A stretch of DNA of 37,249 nucleotides from UBA11606 sp039815945 (lineage in GTDB: Bacteria > Actinomycetota > Acidimicrobiia > Acidimicrobiales > Aldehydirespiratoraceae). Positions 22,624 through 31,013 of this stretch are shown here, piece after piece; position 1 is the stretch's first letter; each line of letters begins with the position of its first letter. The stretch spans positions 1 through 37,249 of the forward strand of contig JBCBYI010000008.1 of assembly GCA_039815945.1 (NCBI GenBank), given 5' to 3'. Under the pieces are notes generated by a model. That model had not been told where the DNA came from, did no database searches, and saw nothing but the letters and a program-made list of their open reading frames with translations. The translations under genes were made by a program, and so were the position numbers.

Positions 22624-23271
22624 TCATTCCCCGGATTCGGGGGTGTCTTCGGATTCGTCACCCCGGAGGCGGGCGTTCTCGGCCTCGAGTTCGGCGATGC
22701 GGGCCCGCAGGTCGGTGGTGTGTTCGTCGAAGGCTGCCTGCACCTGTTGCTGGGTGAACCGCGGCGTGAGGTACTTCGGGCAGTTCCAGGCGATCGCCTC
22801 GACCTCGACGGTGGTGGCGCCGTCGTGGCGTTCACCATCGGCCTCGAGAACGCCGGCCAGGTAGGTGTCGAGCTCGGGGTGGTACGTCGCCCGCCCGAAC
22901 ACCTTGAGGCGGGTGCGGTTCGGGTAGTCGACGAAAATGAGCGCGACCCGGTCGTTGGCCGCGAGGTTGCCGGTGCCGAGGTACTGCTTGTTGCCGTTGC
23001 GTTCGAGCCAGCCGATCGTGGTCGAGCCGAGCACCTTGATCCAGCCCGGCTCGCCGCCCTTGTGCTGCACATAGGGCCAGCCCGTCTCACCGACGGTCGC
23101 CATGTAGAGCGAGTCGCGTTCGGTGATGTGGGCGATCTCGGCGTGGCCGAGCTGGGGGTGGGTGACGGTGCGGTCGTGATTCGCCGCATTCATCTCCCGG
23201 GAGCCCTTCTCCTTCTGGAGATCGAGCACGCTGGGAGTGAACGCGATGTCGAAGTAGGGCTGGAGCGCCAT
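22624..23271 (-). CDS. PPOX-family flavin/FMN-binding protein with C-terminal coiled coil
   Basis: A 215-residue protein of the pyridoxamine-phosphate oxidase-like split-barrel group. Residues 1-45 (FDIAFTPSVLDLQKEKGSRE) are an N-terminal extension. Residues 48-160 are the barrel: ERDSLYMATVGETGWPYVQHKGGEPGWIKVL, then TIGWLERNGNKQYLGTGNLA and DRVALIFVDYPNRTRLKVFGRA, the last being the FMN-contact segment of this branch. Residues 185-210 form a short coiled coil (LRARIAELEAENARLRG), an uncommon addition that may drive oligomerisation. It begins three bases after the pirin stop and so is the second gene of a two-gene operon. A quinone- or flavin-related detoxification role is inferred from the pirin partner. 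Confidence 0.82.
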   Translation of the reverse strand: MALQPYFDIAFTPSVLDLQKEKGSREMNAANHDRTVTHPQLGHAEIAHITERDSLYMATVGETGWPYVQHKGGEPGWIKVLGSTTIGWLERNGNKQYLGTGNLAANDRVALIFVDYPNRTRLKVFGRATYHPELDTYLAGVLEADGERHDGATTVEVEAIAWNCPKYLTPRFTQQQVQAAFDEHTTDLRARIAELEAENARLRGDESEDTPESGE

Positions 23272-23274
23272 CGC

Positions 23275-24312
23275 TCAGGTCGGCTCTTCGCGGCGGCCGT
23301 CGGCATGGAGCGCGAAGCGCCCGGCGTCGGGGCCGTGGTTCGGATCGGCGCTCGGCCAGGGCCAGCCGCCGAACTCGGTGCGCTGGTAGTCCTCGAACGC
23401 CTGCACGATCTCGGCCCGGGTGTTCATGACGAACGGACCGTGCTGGGCGACCGGCTCGCCGATCGGACGACCCTGCAGCAACATCAGCTCGATGCCACCG
23501 TCGCCGGCGACGAGTTCGAGATCACGGTCGGGCACGATCGCAGCGCCGGTGTGGGCGTCGATCGGGTCGGCCTCGCCGATCTGCACGGTCGAGCCCTCGA
23601 AGGCGTAGAGCACCCGGAGGGTGTCGGCCCCTGCGGCCCGGGGCAGGGTCCAGCGGCCGCCCGCCTCGATACGGATGTGCCATACGGCGAGGTCGGCCTC
23701 GTCCTTGGACGCCCACGAGTTCGGGGGCGGCGCGGGGGCGTCGGTGTCGCCGAGGCGGCCGGCGACGACGGTGACCTCGGTGGTCACACCGTTGTCGTCG
23801 ACGAAGCGGACCGTGGGGGTCTCCTCGTTCCACAGCATCGTGAAGTACGGGTCGACCATCTTGTCGGCGGCCGGCAGGTTCAACCAGATCTGGAAGAGCT
23901 CGCCGAGGTTGCCCGAGTCCCGGTTGAGGAGCGGGAACATCTCAGCGTGCTGCACGCCCTTGCCGGCGGTCATCCACTGGGTGTCGCCGTGGCCGAAGCG
24001 GGCGGTGGCGCCCATCGAGTCGGCGTGGTCGATCAGGCCGTGGCGGACGTGGGTGATGGTCTCGAAACCACGGTGGGGGTGCTGCGGGAAGCCCGGCACG
24101 CGACTGCCGTGATACATCGACCAGCCGTCCTGCTCGGAGAAGTCGTTGCCCATCGGGCGGCCTTGCAAGGTCTCGGGCGCAGGGCCCAGATCCTCGATGC
24201 CCTCGGGGTAGTCGTCGCGGTGATGGGCCACGAAGAGGAAGGGATCGATCGTCGGCCACTGGGCACCCAGCGGGAACGTCTGGAGTACGGGGGAAACGGT
24301 CTCGGTGCTCAT
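23275..24312 (-). CDS. Pirin family protein (cupin, possible quercetin-type dioxygenase)
   Basis: A 345-residue bicupin-type pirin. The metal ligands in the N-terminal cupin are H78 and H80 in QHPHRGFET, and H122 and E124 in GVQHAE, matching the two-His, His, Glu set of human pirin (His56, His58, His101, Glu103). FGHGDTQWMTAGKG and the LFQIWLNLP block are also typical. The C-terminal cupin (residues about 200-300) lacks obvious metal ligands, as usual. It is larger than the common 230-290-residue pirins because of the N- and C-terminal extensions. The start is ATG 24312. The promoter directly upstream has a good -35/-10 pair with a palindrome over the -35, so expression is probably inducible. 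Redox sensing or quercetin 2,3-dioxygenase activity is known for the family but not shown here. Confidence 0.88.
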   Translation of the reverse strand: MSTETVSPVLQTFPLGAQWPTIDPFLFVAHHRDDYPEGIEDLGPAPETLQGRPMGNDFSEQDGWSMYHGSRVPGFPQHPHRGFETITHVRHGLIDHADSMGATARFGHGDTQWMTAGKGVQHAEMFPLLNRDSGNLGELFQIWLNLPAADKMVDPYFTMLWNEETPTVRFVDDNGVTTEVTVVAGRLGDTDAPAPPPNSWASKDEADLAVWHIRIEAGGRWTLPRAAGADTLRVLYAFEGSTVQIGEADPIDAHTGAAIVPDRDLELVAGDGGIELMLLQGRPIGEPVAQHGPFVMNTRAEIVQAFEDYQRTEFGGWPWPSADPNHGPDAGRFALHADGRREEPT

Positions 24313-24321
24313 GGTTGCATC

Positions 24322-24358
24322 AACGTACCGGGACCCCTGATTTATTTCAAAGTTGAAA
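24322..24358 (-). promoter_or_regulatory. Pirin promoter with palindromic operator over the -35
   Basis: On the minus strand, TTGAAA (24345-24350) and TACGTT (24322-24327) are separated by exactly 17 bases, a textbook -35/-10 pair. The -35 is one half of a perfect palindrome, TTTCAA-N2-TTGAAA (24345-24358), set in an AT-rich island. The geometry is that of a MarR-type repressor site; a bound protein would exclude RNA polymerase. No regulator gene lies next to it. Confidence 0.65.
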
Positions 24359-24366
24359 GGCTGACG

Positions 24367-26106
24367 TCAGGCGCTCCGGACCAGCTCGGTCGGCGTCTCG
24401 TCGAGGTCGCTCAAGGCGAGCGGCGGCAGCGACAGGGTGAAGCGGCTGCCGACCCCGACGATGCTCTCGGCGTCGATCCGGCCGCCGAGGGCATCGGCCA
24501 GGCTGGTCGCGATCGACATCCCGAGTCCCGTACCGGGGACGCCGGTGTACTCCGCCCCGGCCCGCTCGAACGGCTCGAAGATGCGATCGAGGGTCTCACC
24601 GGTCATCCCGGGACCGGTGTCGGAGACGTGGATGCGCACCATCCACGCGGTCGCCTCGGCCGACACGGTGACGGTGCCGCCTGCGTGGCGCAGGCCGTTG
24701 GCGAGCAGGTTCGTCAGGATCTGGCGGACGCGACGGGCGTCGGTGTGGACGACCGCGTCCTCCCACTCCCCTCGCACGACAGCGACCTGACCGTCGACCT
24801 CGGCCGCCACCGGTGAGACCTGGTTGGCCGCCTCGACGACGATCGAGCGAAGCCCGGCGGCCCGCCGCTCGGGGGTGACCGAGCCCGCTTCGATCTGCTG
24901 GAGGTCGAGCAGGTCCTCGACGAGTTCGAGCAGATGATCGCCGGCGTTCGAGATCTGGTCGACACGCTGGCGAGCCGGGCCGTAGTCGACTTCGGCCTCG
25001 AGGGGCTCGGCGAAGCCGACGATCGCGTTCAGCGGCGTGCGGAGTTCATGGCTGGTTCGGCCAAGGAACGCCCGCTGGGCGTCCCGTGCGGCCTCGGCGT
25101 CGGCGCGAGCGGCTTGCAGTTCGACGTTGCGTTGCCGGGAGCGGACGAGTTCGTCCTGGAGTCGTTGCGCGCTCGCCCGGTTCTCGCCCGTGGTGAGAAG
25201 CAGCCGAGCCATCGCCGCCGGGAGGCCGAGGGCCGCGATCCACGCCGCCGTCTCGGTGAGCAGCTCAGAGGACCACGCCGCGAGGAAGACGAAGATCGCG
25301 GCGAGCGTCAGCAGGGCGAGCACGCCGCGGTGGGCCCGGGCCAGTCGGCCGCCGACGGCGACGCCCGGTCGGTGGCCGGCGCGAGAGATCTCCGCCGCGG
25401 CGGCGGGCATGGCGAGGGCCACGGCGGAGAGGAGTCGGGCGGCGGGTCCTGACTCGATCTGGAGAACGATGGCGACGGCGGTCCAGGTGACGGTGAGGGC
25501 CGCCGTCGCCGTCCACCCGCCCAGCAGGGCGAACTGGGCGATCGAACGTCCCGACGACGAGAGCACGAACGCAGCGGCGAGGCAGCCCACGAGCACGAAC
25601 AGCACCCCGGCGGCGATGGCGACGAGCTTGTCGGCGGGATCGGTGAACAGAAGGTCGGGGGCGGTGATCTCGATGGCGACCCACCCGGCCGCGAGGATCA
25701 CCGACGCGGTGGCCGCGATCTCGAGCGTCACCGCAAACCAGGCGCGGGGGCTGCTGGTCGCCCCTTCGAAGGCGAACAGGGCGCTGAGCAGCAACAGGGC
25801 GCCGAAGCCGGCCAGCACGACGGCGATGCGCGGTGCGAGCACGCCAGCGTCGGCCGCGACCAGGCTCACGTTGGTGATGCCGACGGCGGCGGCGACCCGG
25901 ATCCAGCCGTGCCGAACGCCGAGTTCGTGGTGACCGGCGACGGTCAGCACGAGCCACACGGCGGCGATCGTGGCGATCAGTTCGGCGAGGCGACAAACGT
26001 TCGCCGCCACCGGGTGGGCCACGCCACCGACGATGATCGCCACCACCGTGCCGATCGCACAGAACAGGACGAGTCCGAGGGTGATGGGGAGTGCTCGCCG
26101 GGCCAT
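24367..26106 (-). CDS. Membrane sensor histidine kinase, orphan
   Basis: A 579-residue kinase. Residues 1-290 hold about eight or nine membrane segments (for example ITLGLVLFCAIGTVVAIIVGGV, IAVVLAGFGALLLLSALFAF, LLALLTLAAIFVFLAAW), so the sensor is within or close to the membrane rather than periplasmic. A helical linker (LQDELVRSRQRNVELQAARA) leads to the dimerisation box FLGRTSHELRTPLNAIVGFAE with the phosphorylated H353. The ATPase domain shows the N box NLLANGLRHAGG, DTGPGM and GTGLGMSIATSLADALGG. The kinase is complete. No response regulator or receiver domain is encoded nearby, so its partner is elsewhere. It is divergent from the cyclase-ATPase gene, with two inverted repeats in the 172-base gap. 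Confidence 0.9.
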   Translation of the reverse strand: MARRALPITLGLVLFCAIGTVVAIIVGGVAHPVAANVCRLAELIATIAAVWLVLTVAGHHELGVRHGWIRVAAAVGITNVSLVAADAGVLAPRIAVVLAGFGALLLLSALFAFEGATSSPRAWFAVTLEIAATASVILAAGWVAIEITAPDLLFTDPADKLVAIAAGVLFVLVGCLAAAFVLSSSGRSIAQFALLGGWTATAALTVTWTAVAIVLQIESGPAARLLSAVALAMPAAAAEISRAGHRPGVAVGGRLARAHRGVLALLTLAAIFVFLAAWSSELLTETAAWIAALGLPAAMARLLLTTGENRASAQRLQDELVRSRQRNVELQAARADAEAARDAQRAFLGRTSHELRTPLNAIVGFAEPLEAEVDYGPARQRVDQISNAGDHLLELVEDLLDLQQIEAGSVTPERRAAGLRSIVVEAANQVSPVAAEVDGQVAVVRGEWEDAVVHTDARRVRQILTNLLANGLRHAGGTVTVSAEATAWMVRIHVSDTGPGMTGETLDRIFEPFERAGAEYTGVPGTGLGMSIATSLADALGGRIDAESIVGVGSRFTLSLPPLALSDLDETPTELVRSA

Positions 26107-26137
26107 GGCCGAACGATCGACCAGCGACGTCTGGGGC

Positions 26138-26151
26138 GGTTCAGGCGAACC
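26138..26151. promoter_or_regulatory. Inverted repeat GGTTC-N4-GAACC upstream of the histidine kinase
   Basis: Perfect five-base arms around AGGC, 32-45 bases before the kinase start. This is the expected -35 zone if GATCGT (26113-26118) serves as its -10. It is a candidate operator; no regulator is identified. Confidence 0.35.
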
Positions 26152-26182
26152 TCAAGATCGGATCAAGGGCGAGGCGCACCTG

Positions 26183-26198
26183 TGTCAGATCGCTGACA
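26183..26198. promoter_or_regulatory. Inverted repeat TGTCAG-N4-CTGACA between divergent signalling genes
   Basis: Perfect six-base arms around ATCG, about 45-60 bases upstream of the -10 of the cyclase-ATPase gene. The position suits an activator or a shared operator. The same half-site, in everted order (CTGACA-N14-TGTCAG), occurs at 2314-2339, but that copy includes a stop codon and may be chance. Confidence 0.4.
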
Positions 26199-26242
26199 AC
26201 GCGCTGTGACGGGTGCACGTGGCGCAGGTTCCGCCGGTTGTT

Positions 26243-26248
26243 TAGGTT
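26243..26248 (+). promoter_or_regulatory. -10 box TAGGTT of the cyclase-ATPase gene
   Basis: TAGGTT, identical to the -10 of the DUF4404 gene. Transcription would start near 26255, leaving a leader of about 24 bases that contains a GGAGGA ribosome-binding site (26265-26270), eight bases before GTG 26279. Confidence 0.5.
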
Positions 26249-26278
26249 CGAATCGGACAGACGGGGAGGAACGGACCG

Positions 26279-29200
26279 GTGTCGGAACCGACCGCGGATC
26301 GTGGACAACTCGAGGTGGCGATCGCCGCGCTGGAAGCCCAGCGCGAGATCCTCGGCGACGAGGTGGTGGACACCGCACTCGCGCCGCTCAAGGCCCAGCT
26401 CGCCGAAGCCGAGGACGAACCCCGCGTCCGGCGCCGCCAGGTCTCGATCATGTTCGCCGATCTGTCGGGGTTCACCACGCTCTCGGAGAACCTCGATCCG
26501 GAGGCGCTCGCCCGCATGCTCGGTGCGTTCTGGCACGCGGTCGACGGCATCATCACCGATCACCGCGGCAACGTGTTGCAACACATGGGCGACGGTGTGC
26601 TCGCGGTCTGGGGCGACACCCAGTCGATGGAGGACGACGCCCAGCAGGCGGTGCGCGCCGCACTGCGCATCATCGAACTCGTCGAGCGAGAGGGGATCAC
26701 CGTCGAGGGCACCCGGCTGCCGGCGACGGTCAGCGTCGGCATCAACACCGGTCTCGTCCACCTGAGTGCGCTGGACGACTTCGGCTACACGACGCTCGGC
26801 GACACCGTGAACGTCGCCGCTCGGCTCGAAGGCACGGCCGATCGAGGCCAGACGTGGATCAGTCGATCGACGTATCACCAGGTCCGGGGCGTGTTCGACG
26901 TCGAGGACATGGGTGAGCAACAGCTCAAAGGCCGTGAGGAGCCGGTCCGTGCGTATCGCGTGGTTCGGGAGCGACCGTCGGTCGAGCGAGTGCACGAGCG
27001 GGGCCTCGACGACGCCCGCACGAAGCTCGTCGGACGCGGCCCCGAACAGGCCCGCCTCCACGACGCCTTCCGATCGATCGTCGATCACCACACTCCGACC
27101 ACGATGGTGCTGATCGGCGATCCCGGCATCGGGAAGTCCCGCCTGCTCGACCTCGTCCGGTCGTGGGTCGACGCCGAGTCCACGATCACCAAGGTCGAAG
27201 GCCGGGCGCTGCCCGACTCGGCCGGCAGCCCGTTCGCCCTCTTGCGAAGCGCGTTGGCTCATCGCTTCGCCATCCTCGACACCGACGCCCGCGACGTCGT
27301 GTTCGACAAGCTCGTCGCCGGCTTCTCGGGCGTGCCGACGATGGACCCCCACGCCGTCGCCCGGTCGGTCGGCTGGCTGGCCGGCTTCGTCTCGGGCGAA
27401 TCGGGCCTCGGCCGAGACGACGCCCAGTTCCGCCGCAACGCCGCGGTCAGCGACCTGCGCGAGTACGTGTCCGCCGTCGCCGGTGCGACGGGTCCGCTGG
27501 TGATCGTGCTCGAGGATCTGCACTGGGCCGACGCCGACTCCCTGGAGCTGTTCGCCGATCTGGCGGCGGCCGACATCGCAGGGTTGGCGATCCTGGGCTC
27601 GACCCGGCCGGTGCTGCTCGGCGAGCACGAGGCATGGGGCGAGCCGGGCCGGTTCGGCGCCGGCCACGACGCCATCCGACTGCATCCCCTCGCCGGAGAT
27701 CACGTCGACGAATTGCTCGCCCATCTGCTCGCGCCGATGAGCGGCATCCCTGCGACGATCCGCGAGCGGGTCACCGAACAGTGCGACGGCAACCCCTTCC
27801 ACGTCGAGGAGCTCGTCAAGATGCTGATCGACGAACGGGTGATCGAGACCTCGACCACCCCATGGACCTTCGACGCCGGGCGCCTGCAGCGAGCCAAGGT
27901 GCCCACCACCCTCACCGGCGTGCTGCAGGCCCGACTCGACCATCTCTCCCTCGCCGAGTTCGAGGTCGTGCAGGCCGGCAGCGTGTTCGGCCGGTTCTTC
28001 TGGGACCGCGCCGTCGACGAACTGATCGACGGCGAACACGAAACGACCGAAGCACTCTCGAGCCTCGAACAGGCCGAGCTGGTGCTGCCGCAGGCGACGA
28101 GTCGCTTCACCGACACCGCCGAGGAAGCCTTCAAACACGACTTCACCCGGGTGGTCACCTACGACACCATCGATCTCGAACGCCGGCCCGAGCTGCACGC
28201 CCGGGCCGCAGCCTGGCTCGAACGAGCCGGCGGTGATCGAGCCGACGAGTTCGCCCTCGGCATCGCCCAGCACCACGAGGCGGCCGGCAACGCCACCGAC
28301 GCCGCCGCCTGGTACACCCGGGCGGCGCGCCAGGCCCAGGGGCAGAGCTCCTACGTCGAAGCGGCGCGGCTGTTCGCCCTGGCCGCGGAGCACGCCCTGC
28401 CCGACGGCACCGAACGTCTGCAGCTGACCGTCGAGCAGAGCTACTCCCTCGTCGTCGCCGGCCGCTTCGACGAGGCCAAGGACTTGCTCGAACGGCTGAT
28501 GGAGACCGCCGAACTCACCGGTCAGACCCGACACTGGCTGCTGGCCTGCACCGAGCTCTCCCGTATCGCCCTCTTTCGCGACGGCGACTTCGACCGGGCC
28601 CGGCATCTGCTCAACGACGGCCTGCGGCGCGGCGACGCGACCGGCCACGTCGAGGAGACGCTGCTCGTCCGCCATCAGCTCGGCAATCTCGCAATCGTCG
28701 ACGGTGACTGGGAGGAGGCGATCCGGCTCCACACCGAGAACGCCGATCGGGCCGACGCAGGTGGCGAGCTCTACCGGCGGGGATGGACGCTCAACTCCCT
28801 GGCCCACGCCCACGCGCACGCCGGCAACGCCGACGAAGCAATGCGGCTGGCGGACGAGGTGATCCGCACCGCCGAAGACGTCGCCGATCCCCGCCTGAAG
28901 ATGGCCGGCCTGGCCCAGAAGGGTCTCACCCACCTGCACGAGGGCGAGTGGGATCTGTCGGCGAAGTGGTTCGAGGAGGCCCAGGCGCTCAACCGCCGCA
29001 ACGGCGATCCCGAGAAGTTGGCGACCGTCGCCAACTATCTCGCCGAAGGGCGCCTGCTCGCCGACGATCTCACCGCCGCCCACCGCCACGCCGACGAGGC
29101 CCGAGCGGTGTCGATGCGGGCCGGCGTGCGCACCGAACTCGTCCGGGCCGTGATCGCGCTCGCCGCACTCGCGGCTTCGCACGGTCATCGCGATCTCGCC

Positions 29201-29377
29201 GAGGAGGCGCTCACGGCCGCGAGCCATTCGTCGGCTGCCGCTGGCGAAGCGCGCCGGTTGCTTGCCATGATCGCCGAGCGGATTGGCATCGACCCCCGAC
29301 CCGACGACGACGCCACATCGCTGGCATCGGTCGCTGATCGGCTCGCCGCCGAACTCGGCCCCGCCCCCACTCGCTGA
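26279..29377 (+). CDS. Class III nucleotidyl cyclase - AAA/NB ATPase - TPR signalling protein
   Basis: A 1032-residue cytosolic protein. Residues about 52-200 are a cyclase homology domain: metal D61 in FADLSGFTTLS, D105 in HMGDGVLAVW, and the transition-state pair N178 and R182 in GDTVNVAARLEG. The lysine that normally precedes GD and reads the adenine ring (as in KxxGD) is Q101 here, and the partner Asp position is Thr, so substrate and even activity are uncertain. Residues about 275-600 are a STAND-like ATPase with P-loop GDPGIGKS (280-287) and Walker B VIVLEDLHWAD around D413. From about 650 on come TPR-like helices (AAAWYTRAARQAQGQSSYVEAARLFALAAEHAL and similar). The architecture is common in actinobacteria. 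The start is GTG 26279 with GGAGGA upstream. The flavin oxidase follows after 14 bases. Confidence 0.88.
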   Translation: MSEPTADRGQLEVAIAALEAQREILGDEVVDTALAPLKAQLAEAEDEPRVRRRQVSIMFADLSGFTTLSENLDPEALARMLGAFWHAVDGIITDHRGNVLQHMGDGVLAVWGDTQSMEDDAQQAVRAALRIIELVEREGITVEGTRLPATVSVGINTGLVHLSALDDFGYTTLGDTVNVAARLEGTADRGQTWISRSTYHQVRGVFDVEDMGEQQLKGREEPVRAYRVVRERPSVERVHERGLDDARTKLVGRGPEQARLHDAFRSIVDHHTPTTMVLIGDPGIGKSRLLDLVRSWVDAESTITKVEGRALPDSAGSPFALLRSALAHRFAILDTDARDVVFDKLVAGFSGVPTMDPHAVARSVGWLAGFVSGESGLGRDDAQFRRNAAVSDLREYVSAVAGATGPLVIVLEDLHWADADSLELFADLAAADIAGLAILGSTRPVLLGEHEAWGEPGRFGAGHDAIRLHPLAGDHVDELLAHLLAPMSGIPATIRERVTEQCDGNPFHVEELVKMLIDERVIETSTTPWTFDAGRLQRAKVPTTLTGVLQARLDHLSLAEFEVVQAGSVFGRFFWDRAVDELIDGEHETTEALSSLEQAELVLPQATSRFTDTAEEAFKHDFTRVVTYDTIDLERRPELHARAAAWLERAGGDRADEFALGIAQHHEAAGNATDAAAWYTRAARQAQGQSSYVEAARLFALAAEHALPDGTERLQLTVEQSYSLVVAGRFDEAKDLLERLMETAELTGQTRHWLLACTELSRIALFRDGDFDRARHLLNDGLRRGDATGHVEETLLVRHQLGNLAIVDGDWEEAIRLHTENADRADAGGELYRRGWTLNSLAHAHAHAGNADEAMRLADEVIRTAEDVADPRLKMAGLAQKGLTHLHEGEWDLSAKWFEEAQALNRRNGDPEKLATVANYLAEGRLLADDLTAAHRHADEARAVSMRAGVRTELVRAVIALAALAASHGHRDLAEEALTAASHSSAAAGEARRLLAMIAERIGIDPRPDDDATSLASVADRLAAELGPAPTR

Positions 29378-29391
29378 CCCCGGAGATCACC

Positions 29392-30969
29392 ATGCAACTC
29401 GACGCCAACGTCGATCTCGGACTCGGAAGCGACGTCCTCGACGTCCTCGTCGTGGGCGGCGGTGTCGCCGGGGCGTACACCGCGTGGCGGCTCAAGACCG
29501 GGTCCGTGGTCAGCCCGATCGGCGGTCTTCCGGTCGACACCGACGAACGTCGGATCGCGCTGATCGAGGCCTCGGGCCGCATCGGTGGTCGGCTCGAGTC
29601 ACTGCATCCGCCCGGTGCGCCCGAGCTCACGGCCGAGTTCGGCGGGATGGGCTTCACGAGCAACAACACGATCGTCACCGCTCTCGTCGACGACGTGTTC
29701 CAGATCCCCGCCGAGCCGTTCCCCCGTGGCGGCGACGCCAACCTCTTCTATCTGCGCGGTGAGCGCTTCACGAAGGGCGAACTCAAGGCGGGCACGGCGT
29801 CGCTCCCCTACAAGATCGACCCGACGAGCGTCGAGCAGGGCCCGATCATGCTGGTGGTGAAGGCGGTCACCAAGGTCTTCGGTCAGCACTGCATGACGTG
29901 GACGGCGAAGCAGTGGCGCCAGAAGCTCGAGAGCTTCACCTGGAACGGTCGCAATCTGCGCGACGTCGGCTTCTGGAACTTCCTGCTGATGAACATGACG
30001 GCCGAGGAGTTCGCCTTCGCCCACGATGCCACCGGCCACTTCTTCGAGGTGTCCAACTGGAACTGTGCCGAAGCACTCCCCTGGTTCCTCGGCGACGGCG
30101 CCGCGGCCTACCGCACGATCACCGACGGCTACGACCTGATGCCGCAGTACTGCGCCCAGGCGTTCATGAACGCCGGCGGCCTGCTCCAGCTCGGGATCTC
30201 CGTCACGGGTGTGCGCCAGGACCCGGGCGACGATGCCCTCACGGTCACGCTCGACCAGGAGGTCGAGATCAAGGCGAAGCGCGTCGTGCTCGCGCTCCCC
30301 CGCCGCGCCCTCGACATCATCACGCCGAACACACCGGCCTTGCAGGCGCCCGGCGTCGCACCTGCGCTCGAGTCGGTCACCGGGCACAAGGTGATGAAGA
30401 TCTTCCTCGCCTTCGACGAGCCGTGGTGGGAGCAGCTCGGCATCACCGACGGCTCGACATCGTCGGATCTCCCACTCGGGCAGGTCTGGTACTTCTCGCC
30501 CCCGAAGGGATCGACGAACACCAAGGCGCTGTTGATGGCCAGCTACAACGACACCCTGGCCACCACCTACTGGGAGGGGCTCGAGGGCGACTCGACGTTC
30601 GTGAACCCGTCGAACTCCGGTCCGTTCTGGCAGGGCCAGTCGCCCAGCGAACTCATGGTCCACGAGGTCGTGCGGCAGCTGACGCTGGTGCACGGCATCA
30701 ACATCCCTCAGCCCTACGCGGCGGCCTACAAGGACTGGTCGCCCGACCCGTACGGCGGGGCGTTCTACACCTGGAACGTCGGGGTCGATGCCGCCACGGT
30801 CGAGACCGTGATGCAACAGCCCGATCCGTCGGTCGCCGTCCACGTCGTCGGATCGGCGTACTCGTCGGATCAGGGCTGGGCGGAAGGCGCCCTGCAGACC
30901 TCGGAGCGCCTGCTCGAGGAACGCATCGGCCTCGACCGACCGTCGTGGATCACCGCTCAGGTCGACTGA
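29392..30969 (+). CDS. Flavin-dependent amine oxidase-like protein
   Basis: A 525-residue FAD protein of the monoamine/L-amino acid oxidase superfamily. The dinucleotide motif VLVVGGGVAGAYTAWRL has its GxGxxG at residues 22-27. The second half, IALIEASGRIGGRLES, comes only about 30 residues later because of an insertion (KTGSVVSPIGGLPVDTDE) that is longer than usual. VVLALPRRALDII and the C-terminal VHVVGSAYSSDQGWAEGALQTSERL close the FAD site. There is no signal peptide. The middle (TWTAKQWRQKLESFTWNG, GHFFEVSNWNC) does not match a substrate group I can name; an L-amino acid or amine oxidase producing H2O2 is the likely class. The start is ATG 29392 with GGAG six bases upstream. It follows the cyclase-ATPase gene by 14 bases, so the two are probably one transcript. 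Confidence 0.82.
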   Translation: MQLDANVDLGLGSDVLDVLVVGGGVAGAYTAWRLKTGSVVSPIGGLPVDTDERRIALIEASGRIGGRLESLHPPGAPELTAEFGGMGFTSNNTIVTALVDDVFQIPAEPFPRGGDANLFYLRGERFTKGELKAGTASLPYKIDPTSVEQGPIMLVVKAVTKVFGQHCMTWTAKQWRQKLESFTWNGRNLRDVGFWNFLLMNMTAEEFAFAHDATGHFFEVSNWNCAEALPWFLGDGAAAYRTITDGYDLMPQYCAQAFMNAGGLLQLGISVTGVRQDPGDDALTVTLDQEVEIKAKRVVLALPRRALDIITPNTPALQAPGVAPALESVTGHKVMKIFLAFDEPWWEQLGITDGSTSSDLPLGQVWYFSPPKGSTNTKALLMASYNDTLATTYWEGLEGDSTFVNPSNSGPFWQGQSPSELMVHEVVRQLTLVHGINIPQPYAAAYKDWSPDPYGGAFYTWNVGVDAATVETVMQQPDPSVAVHVVGSAYSSDQGWAEGALQTSERLLEERIGLDRPSWITAQVD

Positions 30970-30976
30970 GCGCCCA

Positions 30977-31013
30977 GAGCCGGCCGAGCCGGAGCCGGTC
31001 CGGTCAGAGCCGG
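30977..31013 (+). repeat. Four copies of GAGCCGG between convergent genes
   Basis: GAGCCGG occurs at 30977, 30986, 30992 and 31007, the last overlapping the end of the NYN gene. The neighbouring CCGGTCCGG and CCGGCCGAGCCGG can fold on themselves, so the patch may act as a terminator for the oxidase transcript. Confidence 0.45.

Noticed and set aside
22720..24816. Plus-strand open frame of 698 codons across the PPOX, pirin and kinase genes
   Set aside because: It is antisense to three genes with conserved active-site motifs and has none itself.
26141..29227. Minus-strand open frame of 1028 codons opposite the cyclase-ATPase gene
   Set aside because: High-GC DNA leaves the antisense frame open; the translation is His/Gly/Val/Asp-rich without any motif, while the plus strand has clear catalytic residues.
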